Part shown: positions 46,993 through 63,100 of the stretch, one piece after another
Numbering within the stretch: position 1 is the first letter of the stretch
Layout of the letters: the number at the start of each line of letters is the position of its first letter
From: Mesodorylaimus sp. YZB2_4
Taxonomy: Eukaryota > Nematoda > Enoplea > Dorylaimida > Dorylaimidae
Assembly (NCBI GenBank): GCA_030248295.1
Contig: JASANH010000626.1
Coordinates: 124,001-188,000, forward strand
Direction: 5' to 3'
Length of the DNA: 64,000 bases
Translations under genes and position numbers: made by a program
Notes under the pieces: model-generated
What the model saw: only the letters and a program-made list of their open reading frames with translations
Databases searched by the model: none
Told to the model about the DNA's origin: nothing

Positions 46993-48158
46993 TCATGCCT
47001 TTCTGAAACAACTGCTCAAAGAACACTTAAACTCGGTCGATCTGACTACTAGAACGATAAAGTCTAGAAAAGCTAAGGAGACCTTGAGAGCCCCAGCATG
47101 CAGACTGATATGTGTAATAGCGAATGAGCCTCCTCCAACGAGAGGAGTGACGGTCAATAAGAACTGAGGTAGTACAGCAAACACGATGTAAAGAATCAAT
47201 AGACCTTCAATCAGAGGTAGTAGTGCTAGCTGCTGCGCCAGAAACCTTTCTTGGCTTGATCTTTGTGCATCTGACGATGAGCTAGAGGCTACTTTCTTTC
47301 GTCTCGCCCTGATACAGATCTCCATGCATCCATATATGGCCACTGAGAGAACATACATGCCTGAATTGAGGTTGAAGTAGTAAGCTGTGAATGATGAGTG
47401 CAAGGAGGCTGTGGCGCTGGTGCACGCTACTTGCTGGGAGAAGGGGCGCGGAGTGGTCACAATTCCAAGCACCACGTGTGTGCACACGATCAAAACGCAC
47501 ACTCCAACCACACATTTCAGCAGTACCTTTGACACCGACTCGTACTTAGTGACCCAGGTGATGGCTATCAGTCTGTCGAGTGCTATTGAACAGGGGAGAA
47601 AAGATGACAAGGGACTAGCTGTGGTCAGTGATGGCAGGTAAGCCAGTGTGCAGGAAATTCTTGTCATAAAACGCAAATCAGTCAAGCTTAGGAGACCCCT
47701 GATAAAAAAGCCCAATGACATCTGACAAGAAACTATTGCTTGAATTGAAATTAGGCCGAAACATGTGCTGCGCAAATTCTTGTTTCTTGTGATAACAATG
47801 ACCGTTAGAATATTCAAAAGGATAGCACAAGGGGTCATTATCAGGCAATAGACGTTGGAAATGGTCGATTCCAAGGACGAGTCTTGAGGAGGCGACGGAA
47901 ATCTGAAAGGCGAAGAAAACTAACAATAAGCTGACTGTTGAAAAAGCGGTATGATGTATGATGGTATGATATGCCTCAGACTTCAAATGATGGTGTTTCA
48001 AATGATTTGCATTTGCAGCTTGAGCCTGGAGTTTCAGACCTTTTTGAATTCTAGTCAGAAATTTCTGCACTCTATCTTCATGTGGGATAGCTTTACCTCG
48101 AGGAGAAATTCTGGCCGATTATTGATAAATTACTCGACTCAAAGTGATCAGAAGCCAT
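46993..48158 (-). CDS. Nematode serpentine receptor, Srsx-like, copy 1
   Basis: Two exons (48158-48097 and 47902-46993) give 323 residues in phase. The short first exon encodes an extracellular N-terminus with two potential N-glycosylation sites (NLS, NFS). The second exon carries all seven membrane segments without introns. Landmarks are NKNLRSTCFGLISIQA after TM1, ALDRLIAIT in place of the usual DRY after TM3, and GCMEICIRARRKK after TM5. The end of TM7 reads FIVLVVRSTEF in place of NPxxY. These features fit nematode chemoreceptor-like class A receptors (Srsx). The ligand is unknown. It is a clear paralogue of the gene at 56612-57620, sharing intron position and many motifs. Confidence 0.85.
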
Positions 48159-48734
48159 TTGCGATATGAACAGATGCTAAAATGGCAGCCTTTGCGGTGT
48201 AGTTAGAAAAGTAAGAATAGAGAGCCCTGGTTGGTGCTAGGAATTCTATCAAAGCCGACCTTGGAAAGAAACGGAGCATATATGAAAAATATCCGGATGC
48301 ACCAGCCTAATTAAAAGATGCGTGATGAGCAAGGTTCGAAAAGATTTTCCGGTTAGCCGCGAGGTAGCCAGTAAACATGGGATTGGGATTAGGCATAGAC
48401 GTTCTGTTCTATATCCGTTGATGCTGACATATCTTGCCAACTCTCAGTGGGGACACAAGCTACAGCAGGCCAGCGTCTTGCAAGCGGATGAATGACGTCA
48501 ATGTGGAGATGGTACAATGCACACAATATGCCCTTAATAAACGAAGTGGACAAGCAGAAAGCGACTGCACCTTAGCTAATGCGTAAGCCCGTAATACGGG
48601 TACTGCGCCCGCAGGTGAGCCGATGCTTCGAGAAATCATTCGATTAAAATGCACCGTACCGAGCACTAGTGAATGTATCTTTGTTGAGAAGGCACACTAC
48701 AGTACGAGTAGGCAGAAGGACACACTGTCCGTAT

Positions 48735-48935
48735 CGCGCAGTCGGCCCTTAACAAACAAGGGCCCTCGGTCCGCGCTGTTTAGGAGGCCCTTTAAGAGAA
48801 GGCTCGCCTGGAGATGGGTCCTAAATGTACAAGCGTATTCTAGTCCGTTCGAGCTACAGACTGGGCGCGTTTACCTGGTGGGCCCCTAGAACCGAGTGGA
48901 CATACAGTAGATCGCATGACATTGAAGGACACTGC
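48735..48935 (-). pseudogene. Decayed fragment of collagen 3 (exons 2-3 and intron)
   Basis: On the plus strand this aligns with 49665-49860, the end of exon 2, intron 2 and most of exon 3 of the neighbouring collagen gene. Shared blocks include GGGCCCTCG-GTCC-CGC, TGGGTCCTAAAT, TTACCTGGTGGGCC and ATCGCATG-CATTG. The splice-site remnants (TTAC and CCTAAAT) are kept. A deletion of about 15 bases, frame-breaking changes and loss of Gly-X-Y periodicity show it cannot code. Because the intron is retained, it arose by DNA duplication, not retroposition. Confidence 0.8.
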
Positions 48936-49330
48936 GCGAATATGGAATGATTGTATTGAACCACACTGCTGGTGAAGGAGTTCAGTTTCGAGCTTGGTCG
49001 AGCTTAGCTACTAAAAGCTCCACCGATAGAGGAGGTCGTCGGTCTGTGAAGCCATGCCAAGCCGGTCTGTAACCTTCGCTGGCCGTTTGGTATCGCTTAG
49101 TCGAGCCTCTGAAGTCATATACCGTGGATTTAGCAGATGGTGATGGCTGCTAGGATGCCGCCATGTCTTCCTCAGACGTTCCATCGAGGAAAAGTGATGT
49201 CGGGTGCCATCTCGCAAAGCAGATAATTAGCCAGGAGCCGTGCCCTGGATGGTAAGAGGAAAACAAAAGCCTTGAGTTTGTCCTTCGGAACAAATTGCTC
49301 AACTACTTTTTGTAAACCTGGCACCTGTTG

Positions 49331-49492
49331 GGAGAGAATTATCGATCTCATCTGGCTGGGAAAAGTCAACCCCTCGAGTTGATAATTCAGTAGGTTCAGC
49401 CGCAGGCACAAGGCTTGCCTTAGTCGGAGTTTTTGTTCGACCGCATTCTCTGCTACGCCTTGCAGGCTTGGTTACATTTTGCCAGGCATCAC
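49331..49492 (+). repeat. Dispersed repeat, copy 2
   Basis: This is the partner of the repeat at 10009-10177, in the same orientation and alignable from GAGAG-ATCGAT through GCAGGCTTGGTTACA, with a small insertion after TTCAG. It lies just beyond the 3' end of collagen 3. Confidence 0.75.
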
Positions 49493-49607
49493 GTTTATTG
49501 CAATGAGTCGGTGTCTTCCAAAGACGACTAGCGGGACCAGTTCCCTAACACGAAAAGTCATAAACATAATCCCAGGTCGGCAGCCAGCTACTTCTTGCAC
49601 GTCGACT

Positions 49608-50467
49608 TTAGTCTCTTATAATCTCTTTGTACACAAAATAGGATTCCTCGATCAGTTCGCCAGGCGGGCCTCGAAGACCAGGGGGCCCTCGCGGTCCACG
49701 CCGTCCAGGAGGTCCTTTGGGACCAAGCTTTCCGGGAGAGCCGGGCGGTCCAGTGGGTCCTAAATATGCAAGGGTTCTAGTTCTCTCAACTTACAAACAG
49801 ATCGGGCTTACCTGGTGGGCCTCGAGAACCGGGTGGACACGGATCGCATGCCATTGATAAGCAGACTCCTGGAGGCGGTCTTCCCGGTGGTCCAGGCATA
49901 CCATAGTTTCCTGGTCGACCCTAAGGGAAATATAAGACACTCAAAATCTCAAGCCAATCCAATGATAAAGCCCAAACTCACTGGTTTTCCCATCTTGCCA
50001 GGTTTCCCAGGCGGACCTGGATCCCCTGGATGGCAACACGGAGCACATTCTTTGCCACTGCCGTAGTCGAGATCAGGCTTAGTAACGTTGGCCCATCCGT
50101 GCTTGGCCGCCTCAGCCTTGGCTTTCATTTTTAACCGTTTCCCATACCTCAATTCACCGAATACATCACCAGCTGTGCCTTGACAATACTCCAAGCCCAG
50201 TCGAAGCCTCAGTTGCAGATTGTTCACGTGGGCGCAGAGCAAGGGAAGTGATATGCCGGCCGCCGTCATCGCCACTGCAGCTAATGTAATGGCGATGAAG
50301 GCAATCGACGTGTAAGCCTTCTCTCGACCAGTGTTGGCCGGCTCCTTCAATTTGGACCACCTTTTTAGGGCGGGCCACCACGTCCTCATCAACTCGTCAG
50401 CATCGATCCTTTCCATCACTGACCGCGATGCACTCTCCATCAAACCCGATCTTCGTTTCCTCTTCAT
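49608..50467 (-). CDS. Cuticle collagen 3 (short)
   Basis: Three exons (50467-49982, 49920-49812 and 49759-49608) give 248 residues. A basic N-terminal extension of about 50 residues precedes the cuticle-collagen block ([20 protein letters not shown]), an extracellular helix and a GKR dibasic site. [15 protein letters not shown] then opens the collagenous part. The [12 protein letters not shown] interruption matches collagen 2 in position, as does the phase-1 intron after it. The second Gly-X-Y block is short and ends in [17 protein letters not shown] without the usual C-terminal cysteines. The smaller size and missing C-terminal cysteines are odd and could reflect loss of 3' exons. The intact splice signals argue that the gene works. 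Confidence 0.88.
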
Positions 50468-51281
50468 TCTGCAGTTCTTCTGGAAATTTCAAGTGACCAG
50501 TCCAAATATTTTCATGTACTTCGCTGTCAGTGCTGATAGGGGCTGGTCAGGCCTTTTTTCGAAATATTTTCCACAACCTACCAGAAAACGGTGACCACCT
50601 ACGATTGTACAGCAGTCTCCACCGCACCCGACTGTACTTCTTCCAGACTCGCACACTTCGGCCACTGAACTACATTTGCCAGTGGGAAACGGACTGGAAC
50701 CAGACAACGCATCCTCCGCGCACAGGAAGGACAAGTTTCGAGCGCAGCCCGACGAGTAGCGATGCACATGCATGTTCTTATTTCACCAGTCCCCATTCAC
50801 ATTTGCTGTATTTCAAACGCAGTTCACAGCACATCTCCCATTCCATAGAAAATACACATCTCCATTGCGTCTCTCAAGTAAAGATTTTGAATATTGCAGA
50901 AAAATAGCAGACAGATATCAGTTACATAAAACCAATGCCGCAAGAACAATACGTGAAACGACCAATTATATGATATATGGGTCCTCAGTCATATTAAGAA
51001 CGCGCATCTGCGTTTGGAAAGTACAGAAAAAGTTCCTAATCGCAGGAACAGATCAATGTCTGTCAGATTTCATGAAAGGCTACCATTATTAATACAAGAA
51101 CTTCTTCAACAACGGTAAGAAAACAGAAAAAGCGTGGGATGAATGAGACGATGATTTGCAGAGGAAGAAATCCATACTCTCACACAACACAGCACAAACA
51201 TTTTCCAACACACCCAAATATCAGGCCAATTCTTTGATTACAACATGCGCCTTCCCACCCATTTTCCTCACCATACCTCAA
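50468..51281. other. Intergenic between KDM5 and collagen 3
   Basis: This holds the 3' flank of KDM5 and the promoter side of collagen 3. Short open frames only; nothing recognised. Confidence 0.45.
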
Positions 51282-56021
<4,740 letters not shown>

Positions 56022-56611
56022 GAAACTACTCGAGAACTTGTCTACGTGCAGTTCTAGAATTTAGCCGTCCACTTTCAACGTCCTTATGATCTGCCTACGC
56101 CGTGCAAAAAGCACAGCGTCTATCACTGAATAGCTAATTCAGGACTTTAAAATCTTAAAATCTCGATAATCCATCGAAAATATAGTTTGCAAATTGTAAA
56201 ACATGAACAAATGTCAAAAGAAGAAGAATGTGTTCACAAAAGGCAATGATTCAAGGAGGCGGCCATCATGCGCCACACGAAGGCAGGGTCGTCATGACCG
56301 GCTACCTGAGCATCATGCTTTAAAGCGGCAAATTCAAACACCGCGATAAATCTTGTTTAAGGGAGTTCTGGGGAACGGAGTTGCCAGGCAGCCATTGGAT
56401 GGAGTGTAGTGTACCTTAGACAAGCCAAGGGATACAGTGCCCCTAAAGGAATGCTATACATGAGAGTTCGGGCTGCCCTGTGCGTGTGACTGCCACTGAT
56501 CGTGAGAGTATCTGTGGTTGCTTGGTCGGCTAAAATCTAACACTAAGAGCAAGCAGCATGAAGTGCTTGACGTAAGTCACACGTTTTTTTGGCGAGATAT
56601 TTATGCCAACA
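56022..56611. other. Intergenic upstream of KDM5
   Basis: The KDM5 promoter should lie here, and the 3' flank of the receptor at 56612 begins at the right end. No distinct element or gene was recognised. Confidence 0.45.
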
Positions 56612-57620
56612 CTAGCGCTGTTCCATTTCAAGAGTGGACTCGTATCGATATTTCCTTCCCAAATTCACTAACAAGAAATGACTCAGAGATTTTCGGAATT
56701 CCTGGCATCTCACAACCAATACCACGAAATCGACCAGTCCCAGTGTGACCCTGATCGTGGAGGCATTGGCTACGATACGTCCTTTATGACGACCACCGGC
56801 CACAAATGGGGCGAGTGTGAGGGCCACTTGGGGTGCCACACCCAATAAGACGTAGGCTATGCCGAGCATTCTGATCAAGGGCAGCACTTTCAACTGTTGC
56901 CCAATGATTTCTTGCGAACCAGCGCAAGCTTTGCATTTCCGATATCTGACCAAGATTTCCATGCACGAATAGGTGCTGACTGAGAGAATCAAGAAGACGG
57001 ATGACCAGGTCATCGAGTAAGTGGCGAACACTTGGCTCGATGTGCTCAATGATCCAGTGCACTCGACCATCTCCGAAAATGGTCCTGGTGTGGTGACTAG
57101 AGCGCATATCGAATTGGCAGTAACGACGCAGATGTAGACCACCACAACTGACCGGAGCAGGTGCTCGGATATGTGCCTGTATCGCATTGGTATTGCCACG
57201 GCCATTAATCGATCCATGGCTATGACGAAGGGTAACATGCCGGACAGGGGTGTGCCCGATGTGAACGATGGCATGTACAGGAATATGCACTGGAGACGAG
57301 TCATCCACTCGCATCGAAGAAGACCGAATATTGCCTTCGTGAAATAACCCAAAGACATTTGACACATGCTCAGCGACTGCAACGAAATCAATGAGAAGCA
57401 CGTGCTATGGAGGTTCTTATTTTTTCTAATAATCACAATGCTGAGAATATTTGCCAGAAAGGAAAGAAAGGAGACCACGAGCCAATAGAAAAAGAATATC
57501 CGAAGTTCCAGCAGAGGTGTGGGCACCTCTTGACTAGAAGAAAAGCTAAAAAAGACGCCTACAGACAAGTGTTAGAGTCAAGTAACCGGCTTACTTTGTA
57601 TCGGGTGTGACAGTCAGCAT
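56612..57620 (-). CDS. Nematode serpentine receptor, Srsx-like, copy 2
   Basis: Two exons (57620-57595 and 57533-56612) give 315 residues. The donor CAAA-gtaagc and acceptor ttctag restore the frame as Asn-Gln-Glu-Val. The first exon encodes only nine residues from the nearest ATG, and an earlier in-frame start is possible. The second exon has seven membrane segments. Landmarks match copy 1: KNKNLHSTCFSLISLQS, MTRLQC, IAMDRLMAV (DRL for DRY), TTPGPFSEMVECT, YSCMEILVRYRK and FVVLVVRCQEFRKSL (no NPxxY). The shared extracellular TTP-x-PFS-x2-V-x-CT segment supports a common ligand-binding design. Nematode chemosensory or peptide-receptor-like; the ligand is unknown. Confidence 0.85.
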
Positions 57621-58994
57621 TGGCCACGTGTGGGGGCTAGCAGCTTGCGAGAGGGAACTTGGCAAGAGGATGTCAGAGCGAGCGATGGGCTCTTCACACT
57701 GCCGGGACGCCGCTGATAAATACTGTTGCCGTGCCTGATGAGCAGCACGCATATCACGATTGCGGAACAGCGAGTGTCTCATGTGGTAAGGAGTGAGCCT
57801 ACTAGTCGCGAGCCCCCAGGGTTCTAACCCTCTGGACCTGATTTCTTCTGTGAGTAGAAAAACTGACGGTGAGTCCAACAGTTGGAAGCCTAGAAAAGCA
57901 AGTGCACATAACTGTGAACCACTCCGGTGGTGAACTGACAGCCTCGAGCCTTGACCCCCGTTAGAGCGTTCCTAAAGCGGGCCGGATAAGTTTAGAAGTA
58001 GCTTTAGCTGCTACATCTAAGAGCCTGTTTTGGTCAGCCACACTCGCTGAACCAGTGCAGTCTCAGCTAATTCAAGCACCTTCTGTCAATCACCAAGATT
58101 CCATTTCCTGTAACCAGAAACCGAGAATCGTCCTTGCACGTGCACACTGGATGCTCAGGTGCGGCACGCGCTTGATCACCCCGGAAATGAGATCTAGCAT
58201 AATAGCCCTTGGCAACATCGACATGGAAACTGGACACTGGTTGGTACAAATAAGATGCGGGCTGCCGTCAGCGCAATGACAATATGAGAGAGAACGAGTT
58301 GGATACTGATCTCGGAGGGGGCAAAGATACGTTCTAGCATGTAATTATCATTCCCATGGGATGAGGGGCACGAACTGCGAGCCAGAACTGATGTGCTGCT
58401 TGAACTGACGAGCTCATGAATCCATCCGTCGTCTACAGCAACCCATTGACGACAATGTGCTCACCATGACTTGACAGAGGGCCGCTTGACTCGCCAGGAT
58501 GTCGTCAGTTTCTAATCGATTTCTCTATTGCTCGATTGCATCAGACGTGCTTCAAAGAGGGTTGTGCTAGCTAGCCATGTTTCATGGTGCTATGAGCATC
58601 CTGTCGGGCTTGGTCGCCCGACACTGGTTTCGATTCAAAAGCAAGCTACTGAGTCAAAACGATCATTTTTGCATTTTAGCACATTGCATTTAGGGAAGAG
58701 CATGCATGAGTGATCGTGCTGCTGTTTAGGGTATGGCTGTTCATGCTGCATGTAGCGAACGAGAAAGCCCCGTGAGGAACTTGAATTTCCCGCTCATTAC
58801 AATAAGCCGCTGATTATGAGATGTCTGCTAAAACCGCGATCTTTCAGGCGCGCCACGTGGCTTATTTTGCAAAGCAAAGGGAGTACGCGCATGTCTGTGT
58901 CGTCACTCCTATCCTGTGGCACTTTGGGCCAGACAGCCGCCGATTCTGTTTGTTCTTTTATTGATTCTTGAATTACTTTTCTCTGCCACAAAAA
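57621..58994. other. Intergenic, divergent promoter region
   Basis: This lies between the minus-strand receptor gene and the plus-strand GMPPB gene, so both promoters should be here. A weak tRNA-like B-box (GGGTTCTAACCCT) is at about 57820. No gene was recognised. Confidence 0.45.
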
Positions 58995-61070
58995 ATGAAG
59001 GCTTTGATTCTAGTTGGGGGCTACGGGACACGTTTGCGTCCATTGACTCTGACGAGGCCAAAACCGATTGTCGAATTCTGCAATAAACCTATGATGCTTC
59101 ATCAAGTTGAAGCTTTAGCAGCCGCCGGCGTCGATCACATAATTCTAGCAGTTAGTTACCGAGCCGAAATGCTAGAGCAGGAAATTCGACAATTCGAAAG
59201 TCAGCTAGGAATCAAGATCTCCATTTCAATGGAAGTGGAGCCATTAGGAACAGGTTTGTTTACACTTAGTGATTCACATGTGCAAAGACTATTCTTTTTT
59301 TCAGCTGGCCCTCTAGCTTTAGCGAAGGAATTAATATTAGAGGGCGGAAAGAATCAGCCTTTCTTCGTTTTGAATTCTGATGTCGTTTGCGATTTTCCAT
59401 TCAAGGAAATGATCGAGTTCCATAAAAAGCATGGGCGTGAAGGCACGATTGTGGTAAGTGTTGTCAAGGACGCGTGCCTGGAGGCACATGGGGCTGCGTG
59501 CTTTGAACTAAGGTCATGTGAATAGACAAGGAGGCACATGGGGGTTCTAGTCATGTAGGAGGCACATGGGGGGGGGGGGGGGGTTCTAGTCATGTAGGAG
59601 GCACATGGGGGGGGTTCTAGTTAAGTTAGGCCTGCGCCCTTCAGGCAAATCAGATTTCACCAAAATCAGGTATATATTCCCTCATGGCTTCACTCCAGGT
59701 CGCTCGTAGCCTTTAAAGAATGCTTGGTTTGCATTTTGACGGAAGCATTTAATGAACCCGACATCTATCATGCCCATATTGTGCTGAAACTGACCTGGTT
59801 TATTTTAGGTGACCAAAGTGGAAGAACCGTCGAAATATGGCGTCGTAGTTTTCGACGAGTCTAACGGTCGGATAGATCGTTTTGTCGAGAAACCTCAGGA
59901 ATACGTTGGCAATAAAATCAACGCGGGCCTATACATCTTCAGCACTTCCATACTAGATCGCATCCAAGTGTGTACAGGAGTTATTCCTACCTAGCTCGAT
60001 GTGACAATCGGACCAAAATTTTAGTTAAAGCCGACGTCAATAGAAAAAGAAGTCTTTCCAAATATGGCTGCCGAAGGAAACTTGTTCGCTTTTGTCCTAC
60101 AAGGATTCTGGATGGATGTTGGCCAACCAAAAGACTTTCTCATCGGCAGCCGCCTGTATTTGCAATTTCTTCGTGAGAAACATCCAGACAGGCTGACATC
60201 GGTGTATCCTACGAGCGGGGGTCGTGGGGACTCGTCCGAGTCCACGATTCAGGGAAACGTGCTCGTGGTATGCACAGCACACACGATTGTTCTCTCAGCA
60301 CAAAACTACCCTCTGACTGTTGCAGGATCCTACAGCCACAATTGGGCACGGATGTCGGATAGGACCGAACGTGATTGTTGGGCCGGGTGTGGCCATCGAG
60401 GACGGCGTGTGCGTGAAGAACACGACCATTCTGCGAGATACTAAACTACGATCGCACTCCTGGATCACTAATTGCATTGTTGGATGGCGTTGTGACATTG
60501 GGCGCTGGGTAAGCACATTAACTAAAGGATTACTAGGGCAGTACTGTTTCTCAGAGGGTGTTTCTAATGGATGTTGGGAAGAACTCACCAAATATCCATC
60601 GAAAGCATGCTTGACGCATATCAAGCGGTTACGGGTGAGTACGGCTACAGGAGGTCCTGTAATGGGTACTCGTACAGGACTTGGGTACGCAAACAATTGT
60701 CTGGTCGTCTGGGATGGTGCTTTTTATCTCTGTCGCTCCTCTTAGGGGTAGCTTAACTGTATTTTAGACCAGGTAGGAGGGAACTTTATCTCTCCTTCTC
60801 CACACTATCTTAAGAATACGAGTATATTCTCTGACAGAACCCAGAGAATATAATTTCGTAATACCCCCCCCCCCCCCCCCCGAATGGGAAGCGCGCTTTA
60901 CAAGTTTTTCTTTTTACTAATAATGCGTGTTGTTTCAGGTACGGATGGAGAATGTGTGCGTTATCGGGGAGGACGTGACTGTTAAGGACGAGATATATTT
61001 AAATGGCGCAAAGGTCTTGCCTCATAAATCCATTGCCGAAAATGTTGCCGAGCCCGAGATCATTATGTAA
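58995..61070 (+). CDS. GMPPB: Mannose-1-phosphate guanylyltransferase, catalytic beta subunit
   Basis: This cytosolic enzyme makes GDP-mannose from mannose-1-phosphate and GTP for N-glycans, O-mannosylation and GPI anchors. Six exons (58995-59253, 59305-59453, 59809-59967, 60025-60267, 60326-60508 and 60939-61070) give 374 residues in phase. The start [18 protein letters not shown] holds the nucleotidyltransferase signature [11 protein letters not shown]. The catalytic core continues with [46 protein letters not shown] and [12 protein letters not shown]. The C-terminal left-handed beta-helix has hexapeptide repeats ([20 protein letters not shown]), and the end (EPEIIM) is the family's usual C-terminus. 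Intron 2 carries a minisatellite with a G16 run, and intron 5 carries a C18 run. Confidence 0.97.
59478..59625 (+). repeat. Intronic minisatellite with variable G run
   Basis: About four tandem copies of a unit of the form AGGAGGCACATG-G(n)-TTCTAGTCATGT. The first copy is longer and degenerate. The G run differs between copies (4-5, 16 and 9 G), so slippage within the unit is the main variation. It lies in GMPPB intron 2. Confidence 0.85.
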
Positions 61071-62527
61071 CATCTCGGCATTTATATTTATTTTGCAATG
61101 AGCGGTTTTTTCACTTGTGTGCCAGCGGTGATGGATTCGGGGTTTTTCATCAATTCGCCAAGGTTTTATTCTGTGCAAGGGAGATGATGCAGGTAGGGGT
61201 AGCATTCCGCGATGATTACTACGATTGACGGGATGCCCTGGATCGTGGTCGGCAGATGCAGTATTCGTGTAATTGTTTATGTGGTTGCATTAATCCACTT
61301 GTTTGCATGTGCCTTTTTGTTACATTTTGCTTTGTTCACTATGCCTGAATATATTGCTCTCACTTGAGCTGATTGTATTGCGGACTTCGTACTAAGCTCT
61401 GATGAGGGACGAGACGGGATAATGGAGGTTACCACTCGAGGGGAACTGTTGAAGTACCTACTCATTGAACATGTGTTACACGCAGTCGGGTGCTTCATGT
61501 TCATAATTTCCCATCACTAAGTACAGGGCTGCTCATTCGAGGGAGAAGGGGTAGATTGTACACGAAATTTGATGCTTTCATAGCATCATTGCAATGCGAG
61601 CCGGCAAGGATGGTAGGGTCTATCCACAACTCAGCGGTCACTCGTGGCATGGCCCTTGTCCCTGGTGCGCACGAGGTCCTTCTGCAGCTGGGTGTAGTTT
61701 AGGCCACGAAGGTGAAACTGACAAGTGAGTGATTGGGGTCAAGGGCCAAGTTCACGGGCGGATCGGTTCGTTTCGGTTCCAAAAGAGGTGGGGTGCGCCG
61801 AATCGAAATTGTCTTGGTTCGATGGCGCACCAAGCAGCTGGTGTCGCGCAACCCTGGAGCTATGGATACACGACACGAGCCTTTCCCACGCGCTAGCAGC
61901 ACACAGGCAGCGGAACACTGGATGCAGTGTTGTCAGGTGAAGACCAACTGCCCTAAATCTGGGGCAATTTGAAGCTGTTAGCAAAGGTTTCAGGGCAGTG
62001 ACATTTCTAGGGCAATCTGAGATTTTGAGGGCATTTTAGGGCATCTTTATATATTGGCACTTTCTTCGTTAGCTCTCTCGACAAATGCCGTTGCTCCAAA
62101 GGGTGTTTTTCATGATGAGAAGCTGGGTGGAGATCTCGCCGAAGCGTAGGAAGTTTTTGGCGCCTTTTGAATACTGATATGGTATTTAAATGCGCCGTCA
62201 CGGCTTGCTTAGAATATTTTTAGGGCAGCAGTTTTTTTCAAGGGGCCTTCTTTGCATTTTTGGGAATTTGAGTTTTGGGGTAAATCTGAACCTGCACCTG
62301 GGCCATTATTGCGTTCCAAATCTGGCTACACCTTGCCCGCTCGAGTCAAACCCCAGCCTAGTGGGAATGAAGGTGTGCTTGCGCGCGAACGTATTCAGCA
62401 TTTTGATCAAAACTCATGTAATTATTCAGCTTAAAATGTGGCTTGCTTTCATTTTCTATGATGGAGATTTGCTATGCAGTATGCTTTGTGGAGGTGAATT
62501 ATCACAGATAATAGAAAACCAGTGCTC

Positions 62528-62606
62528 TCGAACCGAAAAATTGAACCGAACCGAAAGGTTTAGAACCGAAACCGAGAGAACCGAGAACCGAACCGAATCG
62601 AAAAAT
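62528..62606 (+). repeat. Degenerate AACCG/AACCGA tandem repeat
   Basis: There are repeated ACCGAA and ACCGAGA units with point changes over about 80 bases, directly beside the LINE relic. It could be the eroded 3' tail repeat of that element. Confidence 0.7.
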
Positions 62607-62624
62607 ATAGAAGCGATCCGGCCT

Positions 62625-63100
62625 CGAACCATGGGCATAAGATCAACATGTGTCCAATATCATGGTTGTCTGCGCCACACGCGCAGCACTCGCTAGTGTC
62701 CAGCAGACCCCACTTCTGGAGATTCGAGGGGGCCGCAAGTAATCGATGCGAGATCTTAAACTGAAAGAGTCGTAGCTTATTTGGCATGTTGAGTGCCTTG
62801 GTTAACCTCCATGTGTGTGGCCACGGCCAATCAGCGACGGCTGGGTATAACACACCATCGTGTTTGCCCTGCGGCTACACAGCGATAAGTCATGACGAAA
62901 CTTCCCTTTGCTGCCTTGGCCCATTCTGGGTGTAGTCTTTCTGACAGAATTCGGATACTGAAAGTGAGATAGCTTGCTACCAACCATGGCCAATAGTTCC
63001 TGTCAAGGTCGCGGCCGTCCATCTTCGTCAAACCAGGATATCACTCTGGCAAGTGAACTCCCGAAGCCATTCATAATGGATATTTTTGCCATCGGTAAGT
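62625..63100 (-). mobile_element. Non-LTR retrotransposon relic (reverse transcriptase C-terminal zinc region)
   Basis: On the minus strand two adjoining frames, related by a frameshift near 62860, read like the end of a LINE polyprotein. The clearest part is FKISHRLLAAPSNLQKWGLL followed by CCACGADNHDIGHMLILCPW. This is the Cys-Cys-His-Cys zinc-binding region after the reverse transcriptase in many non-LTR elements. The upstream frame (HPEWAKAAKGSF, YRCVAAGQTRW) probably belongs to the same protein. Frameshifts and the missing reverse transcriptase core mark it as dead. Confidence 0.6.

Larger units (their letters stand above)
48159..49607. other. Intergenic with collagen relic and repeat
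   Basis: This lies between serpentine receptor 1 and collagen 3. It holds the decayed collagen fragment at 48735-48935 and the dispersed repeat at 49331-49492. No intact gene was recognised. Confidence 0.5.

Noticed and set aside
57770..57845. tRNA-like B-box GGGTTCTAACCCT with a weak A-box upstream
   Set aside because: No acceptor or anticodon stem pairs. The B-box alone is not enough to call a tRNA or SINE.
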